A stretch of DNA of 64,000 nucleotides. Origin: Chthonomonas sp. (GTDB taxonomy: Bacteria > Armatimonadota > Fimbriimonadia > Fimbriimonadales > Fimbriimonadaceae). Positions within the stretch are counted from its first letter, which is position 1. Each line of letters opens with the position of its first letter. Positions 51,989 to 60,978 of this stretch are shown in pieces. The notes below the pieces were generated by a model that saw only the letters and a program-made list of their open reading frames with translations, made no database searches and was not told where the DNA came from. Made by a program: the position numbers and the translations under genes. The stretch lies in the NCBI GenBank assembly GCA_016788585.1, contig JAEURP010000003.1:1-64000 (forward strand), given 5' to 3'.

Positions 51989-52114
51989 ATGCCGATGAGA
52001 AACCGCTGGATTGTTCCGCTACTCCTGCTGATTGCAAGTCTAGTCGTTTTCTGGCTTCTCCCCGCTCAACTTCGTGATGGTCCCGTCAAGGTCGAGTTCT
52101 CCGATCCTGACTAG
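51989..52114 (+). CDS. Small single-helix membrane protein
   Basis: 41 residues (MPMRNRWIVPLLLLIASLVV, then FWLLPAQ and a polar tail ending PVKVEFSDPD). One membrane helix with a positive N-terminus. It lies in the gap between menG and the response regulator gene, whose end it overlaps by 4 bases. It may be real; there is no family evidence. Confidence 0.35.
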   Translation: MPMRNRWIVPLLLLIASLVVFWLLPAQLRDGPVKVEFSDPD

Positions 52115-52806
52115 CTGGGCGGCTGGAATTTGAACCCGAAGCCTCGAATTGTCGTCAGCGCGTCGTCGATACCGGCCTGCTTTAGCTTCGCCCTCAATCG
52201 ATACACAAGTACATCAAGTGAATTGCTTGCAAACTCCGAGTTAAATCCCCAAACCGCTTGAAAGATTTTGTCTCGCTCCAATGCCAATCCTGGGCGATTC
52301 ACGAAGTAAAGGAGTAAGTCGTATTCAGTTTGTGTCAATGGCACGGGCATGCCACCGACCTCGACGGTTCGAGAATCCTGGTTCAACGCAAACTCTCCGA
52401 ATCGTATGATCTGGTTCCCGCTTGCCCTTCCCAGACCATATTGATTATTGCGGCGAAGAATAGCCTTGATCCTTGCCGTAAGTTCGTGCACATCGAACGG
52501 CTTTGCTAAGTAGTCGTCGGCTCCAGCCTCAAGGCCAACGACCTTGTCGATCGAATCGCCACTCGAGGTAAGCATCATGATTGGAAAGCTATATCGATCT
52601 CGAAGGTGGCGACACAACGCTAAGCCGTCGCCATCCGGCAAGCTCAGATCCAATATCAAGAGGTCCGGCGGCTGTTGATCAATCATGGCCCGACCCTCTT
52701 CCACCGTATGTGCCCATGAAACTTGATTGCCCTGCCCCACCAGGAGTCTTGCCAAACTCTGGGTCAGGAATTGGTCGTCGTCGATAATCTGAATTCTTCC
52801 GGTCAT
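52111..52806 (-). CDS. OmpR/PhoB-type response regulator
   Basis: 231 residues. The receiver has IIDDDQF, the phosphorylated D53 (LLILDLSLPDGDGL), MLTSSG and LAKPF; a winged-helix DNA-binding domain follows with LTQTEYDLLLYFVNRPG and SNSLDVLVYRLRAKL. Such regulators usually bind direct repeats spaced 10-11 bases. The kinase gene is directly upstream with ATGA overlap. Confidence 0.93.
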   Translation of the reverse strand: MTGRIQIIDDDQFLTQSLARLLVGQGNQVSWAHTVEEGRAMIDQQPPDLLILDLSLPDGDGLALCRHLRDRYSFPIMMLTSSGDSIDKVVGLEAGADDYLAKPFDVHELTARIKAILRRNNQYGLGRASGNQIIRFGEFALNQDSRTVEVGGMPVPLTQTEYDLLLYFVNRPGLALERDKIFQAVWGFNSEFASNSLDVLVYRLRAKLKQAGIDDALTTIRGFGFKFQPPS

Positions 52807-54392
52807 GCAGTGGGGATCTCCACTCGAAAGGTTGTGCCTTGCCCTTGAGACGACCGCAATGTGATTGATCCCTTACAGTCCTCTACGATCTGCTTGCAAC
52901 TATAAAGTCCGAGGCCGAATCCACCTCGGCGGCTGGTCCGAAACGGCTCGAAGGCGTGAACAACCATTTCTTCTGTCATTCCCGAGCCGCTGTCCTCGAC
53001 TTCTATTACAACATTGCTGCCCTCGACAAACGTGCGTACTTCCAATCGTCCGCCAGCACTCATTGCCTGGATGGCATTCATCATGAGATTAAGAAACAGG
53101 TGGTCCAGCCGACTTGGATCCGTCAATGCGCAGGTGTCGGCAGACTCGATTTTTGCTTTGCATTCAATCCGGGCAACGCGAAAATGCTGCTCAAGCAAGT
53201 CCAACACACGTTGAATTGACTCGGCAATATTGGTCCTCTGAAGAACTACCTCCTTTGGCCGTGCATAGCTGAGAAGCCGATGTGCAAGAACACTAAAGCG
53301 ATCCAGGTGCATTTGGACCTTTCTGACCGTTTCACTGGAGCTGGAGTCCATTTCCATCTCTAGGGACATCGCCGTCACGATATTGCGAATATCATGTGCA
53401 ATCGCGGCCGAAAGAGTTCCCGTGGTCGCCAACTTCTCGTTTTGTATCACTTGCGCTTGGGCAACCCGCAAGTCTCGTTCAAGCCCCTTGAGCTGAGCTT
53501 CCCTTTCCAGTTCGCTACTGATTCGCATCGCCATCACACTCAAAAACTGGAGATCTGCCTCCGTGAGAAGTTCATGAGTCCTCGTGTCCAGAATGCACAA
53601 TGTGCCGATGACAGTGCCGTCTGGAGAGTTGAGCGGCACACCTGCATATCTCGTGAATCCAAGCCGAGCTGGCATCAAATTCGCGGCGAGCGGATTCGTA
53701 GAAGCATCCTGCACGATCACGCCCGAGTTAGACTCAAGGCAAAACTGGCAGTAAGCTTCCTCAACAGGATTCCCAGGCAAGGCTCGGGCTTCCGCATAAG
53801 GCCCGCCAACCGCATGAAACTCCATAAAATCTCCCTTGCGAATAGACAGGACAGCGATAGATTGATATAGATCGCCAATTTGCTCGACTATTCTCTGGTA
53901 CACCCTCTTTGGGTCTGGATCAAAGTGCAAGCTCGCTTCATGGAGGGCTTCTCGAAATCTCTCTTGCTTTCTCTCCTTCGTGATATCGAGGAATGTCCAC
54001 AACCGCCCTACGGGCGTGGCGGTGGCATCGCGAATGGGCCCAGAGTGGCGAAGCAAAGTCGCTGATGGATTGCGCAGTTCGAGGATGTCGTTTTGAACGC
54101 TCTCCGGATCTGCGTAAACTCTGCTTAGGTTATCCCGCCAATCCTCGAAGGCGCCGATCCTAGACTCAACCATTTGGCGAACCGCATCCACCTCGCTTTG
54201 GACTACAACATCTGGGTTGATGCCGAATAGCTCACCGAATCGACGGTTAGCCGCGATTGCGACATGATCTAGGTCGGTTAGCAGCACACCATATTCAACG
54301 GCGCCCAGGATTGCCGAGAGAACCAGTGACGCGTCGCCAGTAAGTCTTGGTCGAACCGATACTTCACCAGAGTGTGAGCCAAGGCGATCCAT
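52803..54392 (-). CDS. Cytoplasmic PAS-GAF sensor histidine kinase
   Basis: 529 residues with no membrane helix. A PAS domain (about 20-135, GVLLTDLDHVAIAANRRFGELFG) and a GAF domain (about 150-300, YCQFCLESNSGVIVQDAST and GTVIGTLCILD) precede a HisKA-type helix with AAIAHDIRN, and an ATPase with LMMNAIQAM, VEDSGSGM and GGFGLGLYSCKQIV. It probably senses a soluble signal, redox or a small ligand in the cytosol, and phosphorylates D53 of the regulator. Confidence 0.9.
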   Translation of the reverse strand: MDRLGSHSGEVSVRPRLTGDASLVLSAILGAVEYGVLLTDLDHVAIAANRRFGELFGINPDVVVQSEVDAVRQMVESRIGAFEDWRDNLSRVYADPESVQNDILELRNPSATLLRHSGPIRDATATPVGRLWTFLDITKERKQERFREALHEASLHFDPDPKRVYQRIVEQIGDLYQSIAVLSIRKGDFMEFHAVGGPYAEARALPGNPVEEAYCQFCLESNSGVIVQDASTNPLAANLMPARLGFTRYAGVPLNSPDGTVIGTLCILDTRTHELLTEADLQFLSVMAMRISSELEREAQLKGLERDLRVAQAQVIQNEKLATTGTLSAAIAHDIRNIVTAMSLEMEMDSSSSETVRKVQMHLDRFSVLAHRLLSYARPKEVVLQRTNIAESIQRVLDLLEQHFRVARIECKAKIESADTCALTDPSRLDHLFLNLMMNAIQAMSAGGRLEVRTFVEGSNVVIEVEDSGSGMTEEMVVHAFEPFRTSRRGGFGLGLYSCKQIVEDCKGSITLRSSQGQGTTFRVEIPTA

Positions 54393-54422
54393 GCTTGTTG
54401 CTAGCTAAGCATATTCCGGTCC

Positions 54423-54460
54423 AAAAAAGCCCCCGGCCGGATGACGACCGGACCGGAGGC
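54423..54460 (-). terminator. Rho-independent terminator of the DUF4394 gene
   Basis: On the minus strand a GC-rich stem of about 12 pairs (GCCTCCGGTCCGG with CCGGCCGGGGGC) is followed by TTTTTT. It lies 28 bases after the stop of the PEP-CTERM gene at 54488. Confidence 0.88.
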
Positions 54461-54487
54461 AATGACCAGTTAGATAGGCAGGCAAAG

Positions 54488-55375
54488 CTATTTCTTTTTG
54501 CGTCGAAGAGCTCCGGCCAAGCCGATGCCAAGGGCGACCATGGAGGCTGGCTCTGGAACCGGCATTACTGCAATGTCGCGGATGGCCATTGAGTCACTTG
54601 TTTGCTCTTGGCCAATTGAGCCCACAAAACTAGCGGCTCCAGTAGCCAGGTTGATCGTTGCTAGGCGCGAGCCCGGGGTGCCGGCGATTTGAAGCGCCGC
54701 ATAAGCTGTATTCGTCGAGCCGACCGTAAGAATATCCATCCCGGCAAGAGCCGTAACATCCGCACCGAGCATTCCGACATTGACCTGTGTTCCATTGTTT
54801 GGCGGGTTTTGAATCGTCAGCATGTTGCTTAGCGAATCAATGTTGTAGAGAGTCGTCGATGTTGCACCAGCAATGCTGTTCGTATAGGCAGAAGCAACGA
54901 TATACGGCGCGCCATTGGGTTGGTTAAGCATTCCATCGACCGTTGTCGAACCAGTGGACACATTAACGCGCAGGTTTTGACCCAAGTTACTGGTGATTCG
55001 AAGGCGATCCGGAACCGGATTGAAGTCCACGCCAAATTCACTACCGCTAAGCAGAATTGGCTGGCCATTCGCCTGATTAAAAAGTGACGATACAAAAGTG
55101 GCTGCGCCGGTTGTAGTATTTAGGGTGTACAGCCTGCCGAACGAGCCCAATGCATAGAGCTGACCGCCATTTGGACGAAAGTCAATGCCGAGCAAGCCCT
55201 CGTTTGCAGAAAGGCCAGTGACAAATGTGGCCTGCATTAGGTTATTCGGGGAGGAGGAGTCGAAGCTCACGAGCTCATTACGAGTCGAGATTCCATAAAT
55301 GGTAACTGCCGGCGCGGATGCCGACATCCCTTCTACAACAACTGCAATTGCAGCAATAACAATGTGATTTCGCAT
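54488..55375 (-). CDS. DUF4394 PEP-CTERM protein
   Basis: 295 residues from the ATG at 55375; the frame start at 55396 is not needed. Signal peptide ending in APAV, then the DUF4394 core: repeated blocks such as LLGIDFRPNGGQLYALGSFGRLYTLNTTTGAA and FGVDFNPVPDRLRITSNLGQNLRVN, probably a beta-propeller. The tail VPEPASMVALGIGLAG plus RRKKK is a PEP-CTERM sorting signal. Secreted and surface-bound, function unknown. Confidence 0.88.
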   Translation of the reverse strand: MRNHIVIAAIAVVVEGMSASAPAVTIYGISTRNELVSFDSSSPNNLMQATFVTGLSANEGLLGIDFRPNGGQLYALGSFGRLYTLNTTTGAATFVSSLFNQANGQPILLSGSEFGVDFNPVPDRLRITSNLGQNLRVNVSTGSTTVDGMLNQPNGAPYIVASAYTNSIAGATSTTLYNIDSLSNMLTIQNPPNNGTQVNVGMLGADVTALAGMDILTVGSTNTAYAALQIAGTPGSRLATINLATGAASFVGSIGQEQTSDSMAIRDIAVMPVPEPASMVALGIGLAGALRRKKK

Positions 55376-55462
55376 CTTGTAACGATCCTTGCCCACGTTT
55401 TGTCGTGGGTCTGAACTTACGATACAAGACCTCCAGCTAAAAGCGAACCTATCTTACACAAC

Positions 55463-55492
55463 GTTCACGCACTGTCATGAATCGTTCATGAA
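55463..55492. promoter_or_regulatory. Direct repeats upstream of the DUF4394 gene
   Basis: GTTCACG (55463-55469), TGTCATG (55473-55479) and GTTCATG (55484-55490) recur at 10 and 11 bases. TCATGAA is perfect in the last two copies. This spacing suits an OmpR/PhoB-type regulator, and one is encoded just downstream of the gene (52111-52806). Confidence 0.4.
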
Positions 55493-55504
55493 GGCAATTT
55501 GGGG

Positions 55505-56623
55505 TTACCCGAGATTGCCCGGATTTAGGCCCTGTAACTCAGGCAAGGTGAAGATGCCGTCTTTGCGAATGAGTACACCGTCGAACCAAATCTCTCCACC
55601 ACCGTACTCAGGTCGCTGGATCACCACTTTGTCCCAATGGATGGCGCTGGTGTTTCCGTTGCCTCCCGGCGGCTCATAGGCATTGCCCGGCGTCAAGTGA
55701 AATGAACCTCCAATCTTCTCATCGAACAACGTGTCCTTCATCGGGTGGAGGATGTGCGGATTGAATCCGAGAGCCCATTCTCCGAAATAGCGGGCTCCTT
55801 CATCGGTATCCAGAATGTCGTTTAGCTTCTGGGTGTGCTCGCCCGCCGAAGCTTCAAATATTCTGCCGTCTTTGATCTTATAATGAATCTCGTTGAACTC
55901 TGTGCCTTGATAAAGGGAGACCGTGTTGTAGGTGACGTGGCCCTGCATCGAGTCGCGAACTGGGGCCGTGAAGCACTCGCCGTCCGGAATGTTTCGTTCA
56001 CCGGTGCAAGGCACAGCTCCAATCCCTTTAATGCTGAACTTAAGATCGGTTCCAGGACCCGTGATGTGAACCTGATCAGTTCGGTTCATCAGGTCCTCCA
56101 GCGGTTTGCATGCTTCTGCCATCTTGGCGTAGTTCACGGTTGTCACTCTGAAGAAGAAGTCCTCAAAGGCCGGCGTACTCATGCTAGCTTGTTGTGCCAT
56201 GGACGGGGCCGGCCACCGCGTCACGACCCAACGCGTCTTCCGCACTCGATGCTGCACTACGGTTTGACCGTATAGCTTTTGCCAACTCGCCATGATCTCA
56301 CTCGGAACATCGCCTTGCTCGGCGTAGTTGCCGCCGCCACGAAGGGCGATGTACGCCGTCATGTTCTGCATTTCATGCAATTCGTTATCGGCAATCGTGC
56401 GAATGCCGTCGTCGGTAGCCCCCATTAGTAGCTGACGCTTTACAAGGCTACTTTCAAGGCGAACTGCCGCTTGCGCCCCCTTACTTTGGGCTACGCGAAC
56501 AAACTCTGCAACCGCTTCTTCCGGCAGATCAAAGGCGTGGATGAGTACGTTATCTGTGGGTCCGAGCTTTGTGGAGTGGCTACACATTAGCTCGGCGAGC
56601 TGAGTTACGCGGGGGTCAAGCAT
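55505..56623 (-). CDS. M29-family aminopeptidase
   Basis: 372 residues. It follows the M29 thermophilic aminopeptidase layout: N-terminal LVRVA-type Rossmann-like part, then the metal site region with GERNIPDGECFTAPV, two His (NEIHYKIKDGR, EHTQKLND), EWALGFNP, and DTLFDEKIGGSFHLTPGNAY with Glu and His ligands, and IHWDKV near the end with the last Asp. Cleaves N-terminal residues in the cytosol. Confidence 0.9.
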   Translation of the reverse strand: MLDPRVTQLAELMCSHSTKLGPTDNVLIHAFDLPEEAVAEFVRVAQSKGAQAAVRLESSLVKRQLLMGATDDGIRTIADNELHEMQNMTAYIALRGGGNYAEQGDVPSEIMASWQKLYGQTVVQHRVRKTRWVVTRWPAPSMAQQASMSTPAFEDFFFRVTTVNYAKMAEACKPLEDLMNRTDQVHITGPGTDLKFSIKGIGAVPCTGERNIPDGECFTAPVRDSMQGHVTYNTVSLYQGTEFNEIHYKIKDGRIFEASAGEHTQKLNDILDTDEGARYFGEWALGFNPHILHPMKDTLFDEKIGGSFHLTPGNAYEPPGGNGNTSAIHWDKVVIQRPEYGGGEIWFDGVLIRKDGIFTLPELQGLNPGNLG

Positions 56624-56678
56624 TGTCCGAGTTTAGCCGAGAACGAATGCCCTCGGGGACTCCTCGAACGGCTACGGG

Positions 56679-56708
56679 TTTCAAATCCGGTCGCCGACAA
56701 TGTATAAT
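56679..56708 (+). promoter_or_regulatory. rpsU promoter
   Basis: A perfect -10 TATAAT at 56703-56708 is preceded by TTTCAA at 56679-56684, 18 bases away. A GGAGGA ribosome site follows at 56718, leaving a short leader. Confidence 0.6.
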
Positions 56709-56734
56709 AGCGCCTCTGGAGGAAATCCGATAAA

Positions 56735-56905
56735 TTGATTCACGTTGCAGTCCAGTCTAACGAGACCATTGATAGCGCCCTCAAGCGATTTAACTTGAAG
56801 GTGCAGCAAAGCGGTGTTTTGCGCGACCTAAAGGAGCACGCGCATTATGAGAAGCCAAGCGAGAAGCGACGACGCGCTAAGCGACGAAGTCGACGCCCAC
56901 TCTGA
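56735..56905 (+). CDS. rpsU: 30S ribosomal protein S21
   Basis: 56 residues, TTG start, GGAGGA site 12 bases before it. IHVAVQSNETIDSALKRF, VLRDLKEHAHYEKPSEKRRRA and the Arg/Lys-rich tail are typical of S21, which binds the head or platform of the small subunit and helps choose start sites. The next gene begins 42 bases on; the cluster rpsU, PgpH, ybeY, dgkA, corC is widespread. Confidence 0.93.
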   Translation: MIHVAVQSNETIDSALKRFNLKVQQSGVLRDLKEHAHYEKPSEKRRRAKRRSRRPL

Positions 56906-56922
56906 ACCCTTGAACATCCTGG

Positions 56923-56940
56923 CGACCCTGTAAGGGGTCG
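56923..56940 (+). promoter_or_regulatory. Hairpin before the HD phosphohydrolase gene
   Basis: CGACCC and GGGTCG arms (56923-56928, 56935-56940) flank TGTAAG. It abuts the GAAGG ribosome site of the gene at 56947, so it could modulate its translation. No T-run is present. Confidence 0.35.
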
Positions 56941-56946
56941 AAGGTT

Positions 56947-58449
56947 ATGAAGGACGACAGCTTTAAACCCCTCCAGAAGCTAGAGGCCACCAAAGGCAAA
57001 ATCTTGCGATTCCTGACGGAAAGCGCTTGGGTCGTTGGTTGCGCTCTCACCATGGCTGCGGCACTCATCCTCCACAGGGGATGGCCGCCAGACTGGCTGA
57101 GCGCGGGCGGCATGGCAATTCTCAGCCTTGCGGTAATAGTCCTGACGCGATTCCATATCCGCCACACACCGCTTTATGGCCTACCTGTTTCGACGGCCGA
57201 ACGAATTTTGTGGGTTGGTTGCTTGGCGTCCATTTTTGGTGTCCAAATCATCACGCACACCCTCGGACCGCGTGGGCTTATTGGTGTCGGCTTTGTTCTT
57301 GCGGCGCCGCTGCTGGCTCAAGCCATGCTCGTTTCGGCCCTCATCGGTCCCGCGATTTCGATGTTCGCCCTAACCACGGTTTCCTTGGTCCTCGGGATCG
57401 GAGGCGCCCTACCGATCGACACGATTGTGGCGGGCTGGCTGGCTGGCGCAGTTGGTGCCCACGCAGTGAATCCACTGAAGCAACGAAGCGACTTGATTCG
57501 CGCAATGGCTGTTGTCAGCGCTGCCTCCGTGGTCATCGCTGCTTCGGCCGCCGCAATGAGCACAGCCGCGTTTCGACCCGTTCTCGAAAGCGCTTCTTGG
57601 GCCTGCTTAGGGGCAATCGTCGCGACCAGCGTGTTCTGGTTCGGCGTTCTGATTCTTGAGAAGGGCTTCGGTCTCACAAGCGACTGGTCACTCCTTGAGC
57701 TTTGCTCCCCTGACCATCCTCTTCTCCGTGATCTCACTATGCAGGCTCCGGGGACTTATGCGCACAGCGTAATGGTTGGCAATCTCGCCGAAGCCGCGGC
57801 TCGTGATATCGGCGCAAATGCGGTGCTTTGCCGCGCCATGGCGTATTTCCACGACATTGGGAAGACTCTGCGCCCCAGCTATTTCATTGAAAACCAAATG
57901 GGTGAGAACCTGCACGACGAACTCCCGCCCGCTGTCAGCGCAAAGATCATCGGCGAGCACGTCAAAGACGGGCTCGAGTTGGCCAAAAAGCACCGGCTTC
58001 CAAAGGTGATTCGCGATGGAATCGAGCAGCACCATGGAACCTCGCTTATTTCCTTCTTCTACGGCAAAGCCCTCAGGACTCAAGAGCCAACTGAAGAGCT
58101 TGAAACGTCTTTCCGATACAATGGCCCCAAGCCCCAGACTCGCGAGACAGCGATCTTGCACCTGGCAGACTGCGTCGAAGCCGTCAGCCGCGTTATTCCA
58201 AGAGGCAGTAGCGAGGAACTGGAGATTGCCATCCGAAGGGTCATAGAAGAACGCCGGGCCGATGGACAACTCGACGAATGCGACCTAACCTTCCGCGATC
58301 TGCAAACAATCGAACTGGCTTTCCTAAGAGCGCTTGGAGCGCTGAGGCATGAGCGCATCGAATACCCGGATGGACTCACGCCCTCAAGTTACGATCTCGA
58401 ACAACTCCGGACATCGTATCCGGATGAGCGTCCTAAGAATGGCTCTTAA
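56947..58449 (+). CDS. PgpH-like HD phosphohydrolase, without extracellular domain
   Basis: 500 residues. About seven membrane helices (about 28-240) precede a cytosolic HD domain: TYAHSVMVGNLAEAAARD, YFHDIGKTLRPSYFIENQ, SAKIIGEHVKDGLELAKKH and IEQHHGT, all typical of the c-di-AMP phosphodiesterase PgpH/YqfF. The large N-terminal extracellular 7TMR-HDED domain of PgpH is missing. I infer c-di-AMP breakdown; the pppGpp inhibition site cannot be judged. Confidence 0.85.
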   Translation: MKDDSFKPLQKLEATKGKILRFLTESAWVVGCALTMAAALILHRGWPPDWLSAGGMAILSLAVIVLTRFHIRHTPLYGLPVSTAERILWVGCLASIFGVQIITHTLGPRGLIGVGFVLAAPLLAQAMLVSALIGPAISMFALTTVSLVLGIGGALPIDTIVAGWLAGAVGAHAVNPLKQRSDLIRAMAVVSAASVVIAASAAAMSTAAFRPVLESASWACLGAIVATSVFWFGVLILEKGFGLTSDWSLLELCSPDHPLLRDLTMQAPGTYAHSVMVGNLAEAAARDIGANAVLCRAMAYFHDIGKTLRPSYFIENQMGENLHDELPPAVSAKIIGEHVKDGLELAKKHRLPKVIRDGIEQHHGTSLISFFYGKALRTQEPTEELETSFRYNGPKPQTRETAILHLADCVEAVSRVIPRGSSEELEIAIRRVIEERRADGQLDECDLTFRDLQTIELAFLRALGALRHERIEYPDGLTPSSYDLEQLRTSYPDERPKNGS

Positions 58450-58837
58450 TACGGTACTAGAAATCCACCAGCCAAGCCGTCGAGGTATCTCTGTCCTCCT
58501 CACTGATGACGAAGAGATTCGAGCGCTCAACAAAGCCTGGCGAGCCCAAGACAAGGCGACGGACGTCCTCAGCTGGCCCGCACCAGATATCCCCGGCAAT
58601 CATCTCGGTGACATTGCGATCTCAATTGAAACGGCTCAAAGGCAAGCCCAGCATCATGGTGTCAGCCTCTCGAACGAAGTTGCAGTTCTGGGTATTCACG
58701 GTGCACTGCACCTACTGGGATTCGATGATCTAACCGAAACTGAATATGAGGAAATGCAAGCAAAAATGCGAGAGGCCGCGGAAAGAGCAGGTCTGTCGAT
58801 AAAAGGTGACTGGGGGTCAATTGCCGAACCCTCGTAA
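58349..58837 (+). CDS. ybeY: Endoribonuclease YbeY
   Basis: 162 residues from the ATG at 58349, which has GGAG nine bases before it; 58370 (MDSRPQVTISN) is an alternative start. It matures rRNA. VLLTDDEEIRALNKAWRAQDKATDVLSWP and HGALHLLGFDDLTE are conserved. The third zinc ligand, usually His in the HxxxHxxxxxH motif, is Asp here. Overlaps the PgpH-like gene by about 100 bases and the next gene by 32. Confidence 0.93.
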   Translation: MSASNTRMDSRPQVTISNNSGHRIRMSVLRMALNTVLEIHQPSRRGISVLLTDDEEIRALNKAWRAQDKATDVLSWPAPDIPGNHLGDIAISIETAQRQAQHHGVSLSNEVAVLGIHGALHLLGFDDLTETEYEEMQAKMREAAERAGLSIKGDWGSIAEPS

Positions 58838-59534
58838 TGTTTTGGCCCCGTTTGCGGTGGCGTTTTCGGGCGTGTTGTACACGTTTCGAACGCAACGCCA
58901 TATGCGCATTCACCTCTATGTGACGGCGTTCATCATCATTGGCGCCCTCTTATTGAACCTGAGGACCCGTGAGATTCTTGTCTTGCTCTTTATGATCAAC
59001 TTCGTCCTTGTGGCGGAAATGTTCAACAGCGCGATCGAGGCAACGGTCGACCTGGTGAGTCCCAACTATCACCCGCTCGCGAAGTTTGCAAAAGACATTT
59101 CTGCTGGCGCCGTGTTGGTAACAACTATCATGGCGGTAACAGTCGGTGCCCTCATCGCCGTTGGCGACGACGCCTGGGACCGCATCCGCGTCGCTCTCAC
59201 GGCCGAGCAGCCAGCGACACCAGTGATGTGGCGTATTTTGCTCGGTTGTCTCCTTCTTTTCATCATTGTTGTGATCGGTAAGGGTCTAGGCAAGCGTGGC
59301 TCGGTGCTGAAGGGCGGCCTAGTTTCCGGTCACGCGGCCTACGGATTCTTCTTCGCTGGCACCGTTCTGTTCATCTCTGATTCGCCTCTGGTCACGGCTC
59401 TCGCCCTTGTTCTCGCGATGATCGTGGCTCAAAGTCGCTGGGAGGCCAAAATCCACTCAATTTCTGAACTTGTCCTTGGGGCAACCGTCGGCATGGTTCT
59501 TTCCTTGCTCGCCTTTGGACTGATGCCCAAGTAA
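58806..59534 (+). CDS. Diacylglycerol kinase DgkA fused to a PAP2-like domain
   Basis: 242 residues, GTG start. The first 120 residues are DgkA-like with three helices and EMFNSAIEATVDLVSPNYHPLAKFAKDISAGAVL, which holds the active site. The second part has GLVSGHAAYGFFF and SRWEAKIHSISELVLGATVG, matching the C-terminal motifs of PAP2 phosphatases. Kinase and phosphatase on lipids such as diacylglycerol or undecaprenol in one protein. Confidence 0.85.
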   Translation: MTGGQLPNPRNVLAPFAVAFSGVLYTFRTQRHMRIHLYVTAFIIIGALLLNLRTREILVLLFMINFVLVAEMFNSAIEATVDLVSPNYHPLAKFAKDISAGAVLVTTIMAVTVGALIAVGDDAWDRIRVALTAEQPATPVMWRILLGCLLLFIIVVIGKGLGKRGSVLKGGLVSGHAAYGFFFAGTVLFISDSPLVTALALVLAMIVAQSRWEAKIHSISELVLGATVGMVLSLLAFGLMPK

Positions 59535-59537
59535 CCT

Positions 59538-60977
59538 ATGAACGCCGAACCTCCTGAACGTCTGCCGCTAACGCGGTTCCTCACCTGCCTCCTCTTGTTG
59601 GCGCCTCTTGGTGCCTCAGCGCAAGACACGGCGCCCGGTACGCTGTCGACGGCAATTCCAAGCTTTGCTCTCCCAACGGCCGCGGTACTGACATTGCTGG
59701 TCCTGCTAAACGGCGTCTTTGTCGCCGCAGGAACGGCGATCGAGCTCTTGCGACCAGCCCACGTCAAGATGCACGAGAATGGAGTCGCCTCGCGGCTACA
59801 GGCAATTCTCGATGCAAAGGTTCGCTCGATTGCGGCGTGTAGCCTTGCCAGCCAAACGTTACGCGCTTGGATGATCATCCTCTGTTTCGTTCCCGCGCCT
59901 TTCATCGCCAACTCTTTCGCAAAGACGAAGGGTATCGACGATGCGTGGTGGCACATCCTTGCCGCTGGCGTCATTACTACTATTCCAGTTGCCGCCATTA
60001 ATGCAGTCATTGGGGAGCTGGTTCCGCGGAGCCTCGCCGCGTTGTATCCACACCGAATCGCCTTAAGAACCAAGAAGGTTGTCGGAGCGGCGACCCTATT
60101 GCTCAGTGCTCCAAGCTTACTGATCACGAGTGCCGCAAATCTGATTTCGCGCCGTTTCGGCGCAGTTGCGAGCTTCAGTTTCCCGAATCAGGCCGAGCAC
60201 GAAATCCGGTCGCTGGTTGAGACTGCCCAAGAAACTGGCGAAATCGAGCAAGAAGAAAAGGACCTGTTGCACAGCGTGTTCGAGTTCTCGGACACGGTCG
60301 TCCGCGAGGTGATGACGCCGAGAGTTGACGTCGATGCCGTTTCGGTCAACACGCCTCCCGATGAGTTGATTCAGCTCATTCAAGATTCCGGGCACAGCCG
60401 AATCCCTATTTTCGAAGAAACCGATGACCAAATAATCGGAATCATTCACGCTAAGGACTTGATGCTGTCCCAGCTCCGCAAGAACGGTAAGCCCGTCAAC
60501 TTACGAACGCTGCTGCGCCCGGCATTCTTCGTCCCGGAGAACAAGGATCTCCACGACCTCTTACGAGAAATGCGGATGCACAGAACTCAGATGGCAATTG
60601 TCCAAGATGAGTTTGGAGGCACAGCTGGAATCGTGACCATCGAGGACATTGTCGAAGAACTCGTGGGAGACATCATCGACGAGTACGACACCGAGGAGAA
60701 GTCCATCCTTAGTGATGGTGATGGTTGGATTATTCAGGGTCGAACCAATGTTTACGATGTAAACGAGGCAACAGGGTCAACTTTTGAAACTGACGAATTC
60801 GATACGATCGGCGGCTATGTCTTCGGCCTCTTTGGAAGACAGCCAAAGGAGCAGGAAGTACTAGAGGACAATGGTTTCCGTTTCACGGTTGTCGAAACCG
60901 ATGGACGGCGCATCTCCAGGCTCAAGCTGGAACGCGATAACTCGCTATTCGCTTCATTGGACGAGGCCCTGGGCTAG
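59538..60977 (+). CDS. CorC/HlyC-type CNNM-like membrane protein
   Basis: 479 residues. An N-terminal hydrophobic start with a possible signal, a DUF21 (CNNM) membrane domain to about residue 200 (INAVIGELVPRSLAA), two CBS domains (VVREVMTPRVDVDAVS, and FVPENKDLHDLLREMR plus VQDEFGGTAGIVTIEDIVEELVGDI), and the CorC_HlyC domain at the end. Probably magnesium or cobalt efflux. Starts 3 bases after the DgkA gene. Confidence 0.9.
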   Translation: MNAEPPERLPLTRFLTCLLLLAPLGASAQDTAPGTLSTAIPSFALPTAAVLTLLVLLNGVFVAAGTAIELLRPAHVKMHENGVASRLQAILDAKVRSIAACSLASQTLRAWMIILCFVPAPFIANSFAKTKGIDDAWWHILAAGVITTIPVAAINAVIGELVPRSLAALYPHRIALRTKKVVGAATLLLSAPSLLITSAANLISRRFGAVASFSFPNQAEHEIRSLVETAQETGEIEQEEKDLLHSVFEFSDTVVREVMTPRVDVDAVSVNTPPDELIQLIQDSGHSRIPIFEETDDQIIGIIHAKDLMLSQLRKNGKPVNLRTLLRPAFFVPENKDLHDLLREMRMHRTQMAIVQDEFGGTAGIVTIEDIVEELVGDIIDEYDTEEKSILSDGDGWIIQGRTNVYDVNEATGSTFETDEFDTIGGYVFGLFGRQPKEQEVLEDNGFRFTVVETDGRRISRLKLERDNSLFASLDEALG

Positions 60978-60978
60978 G

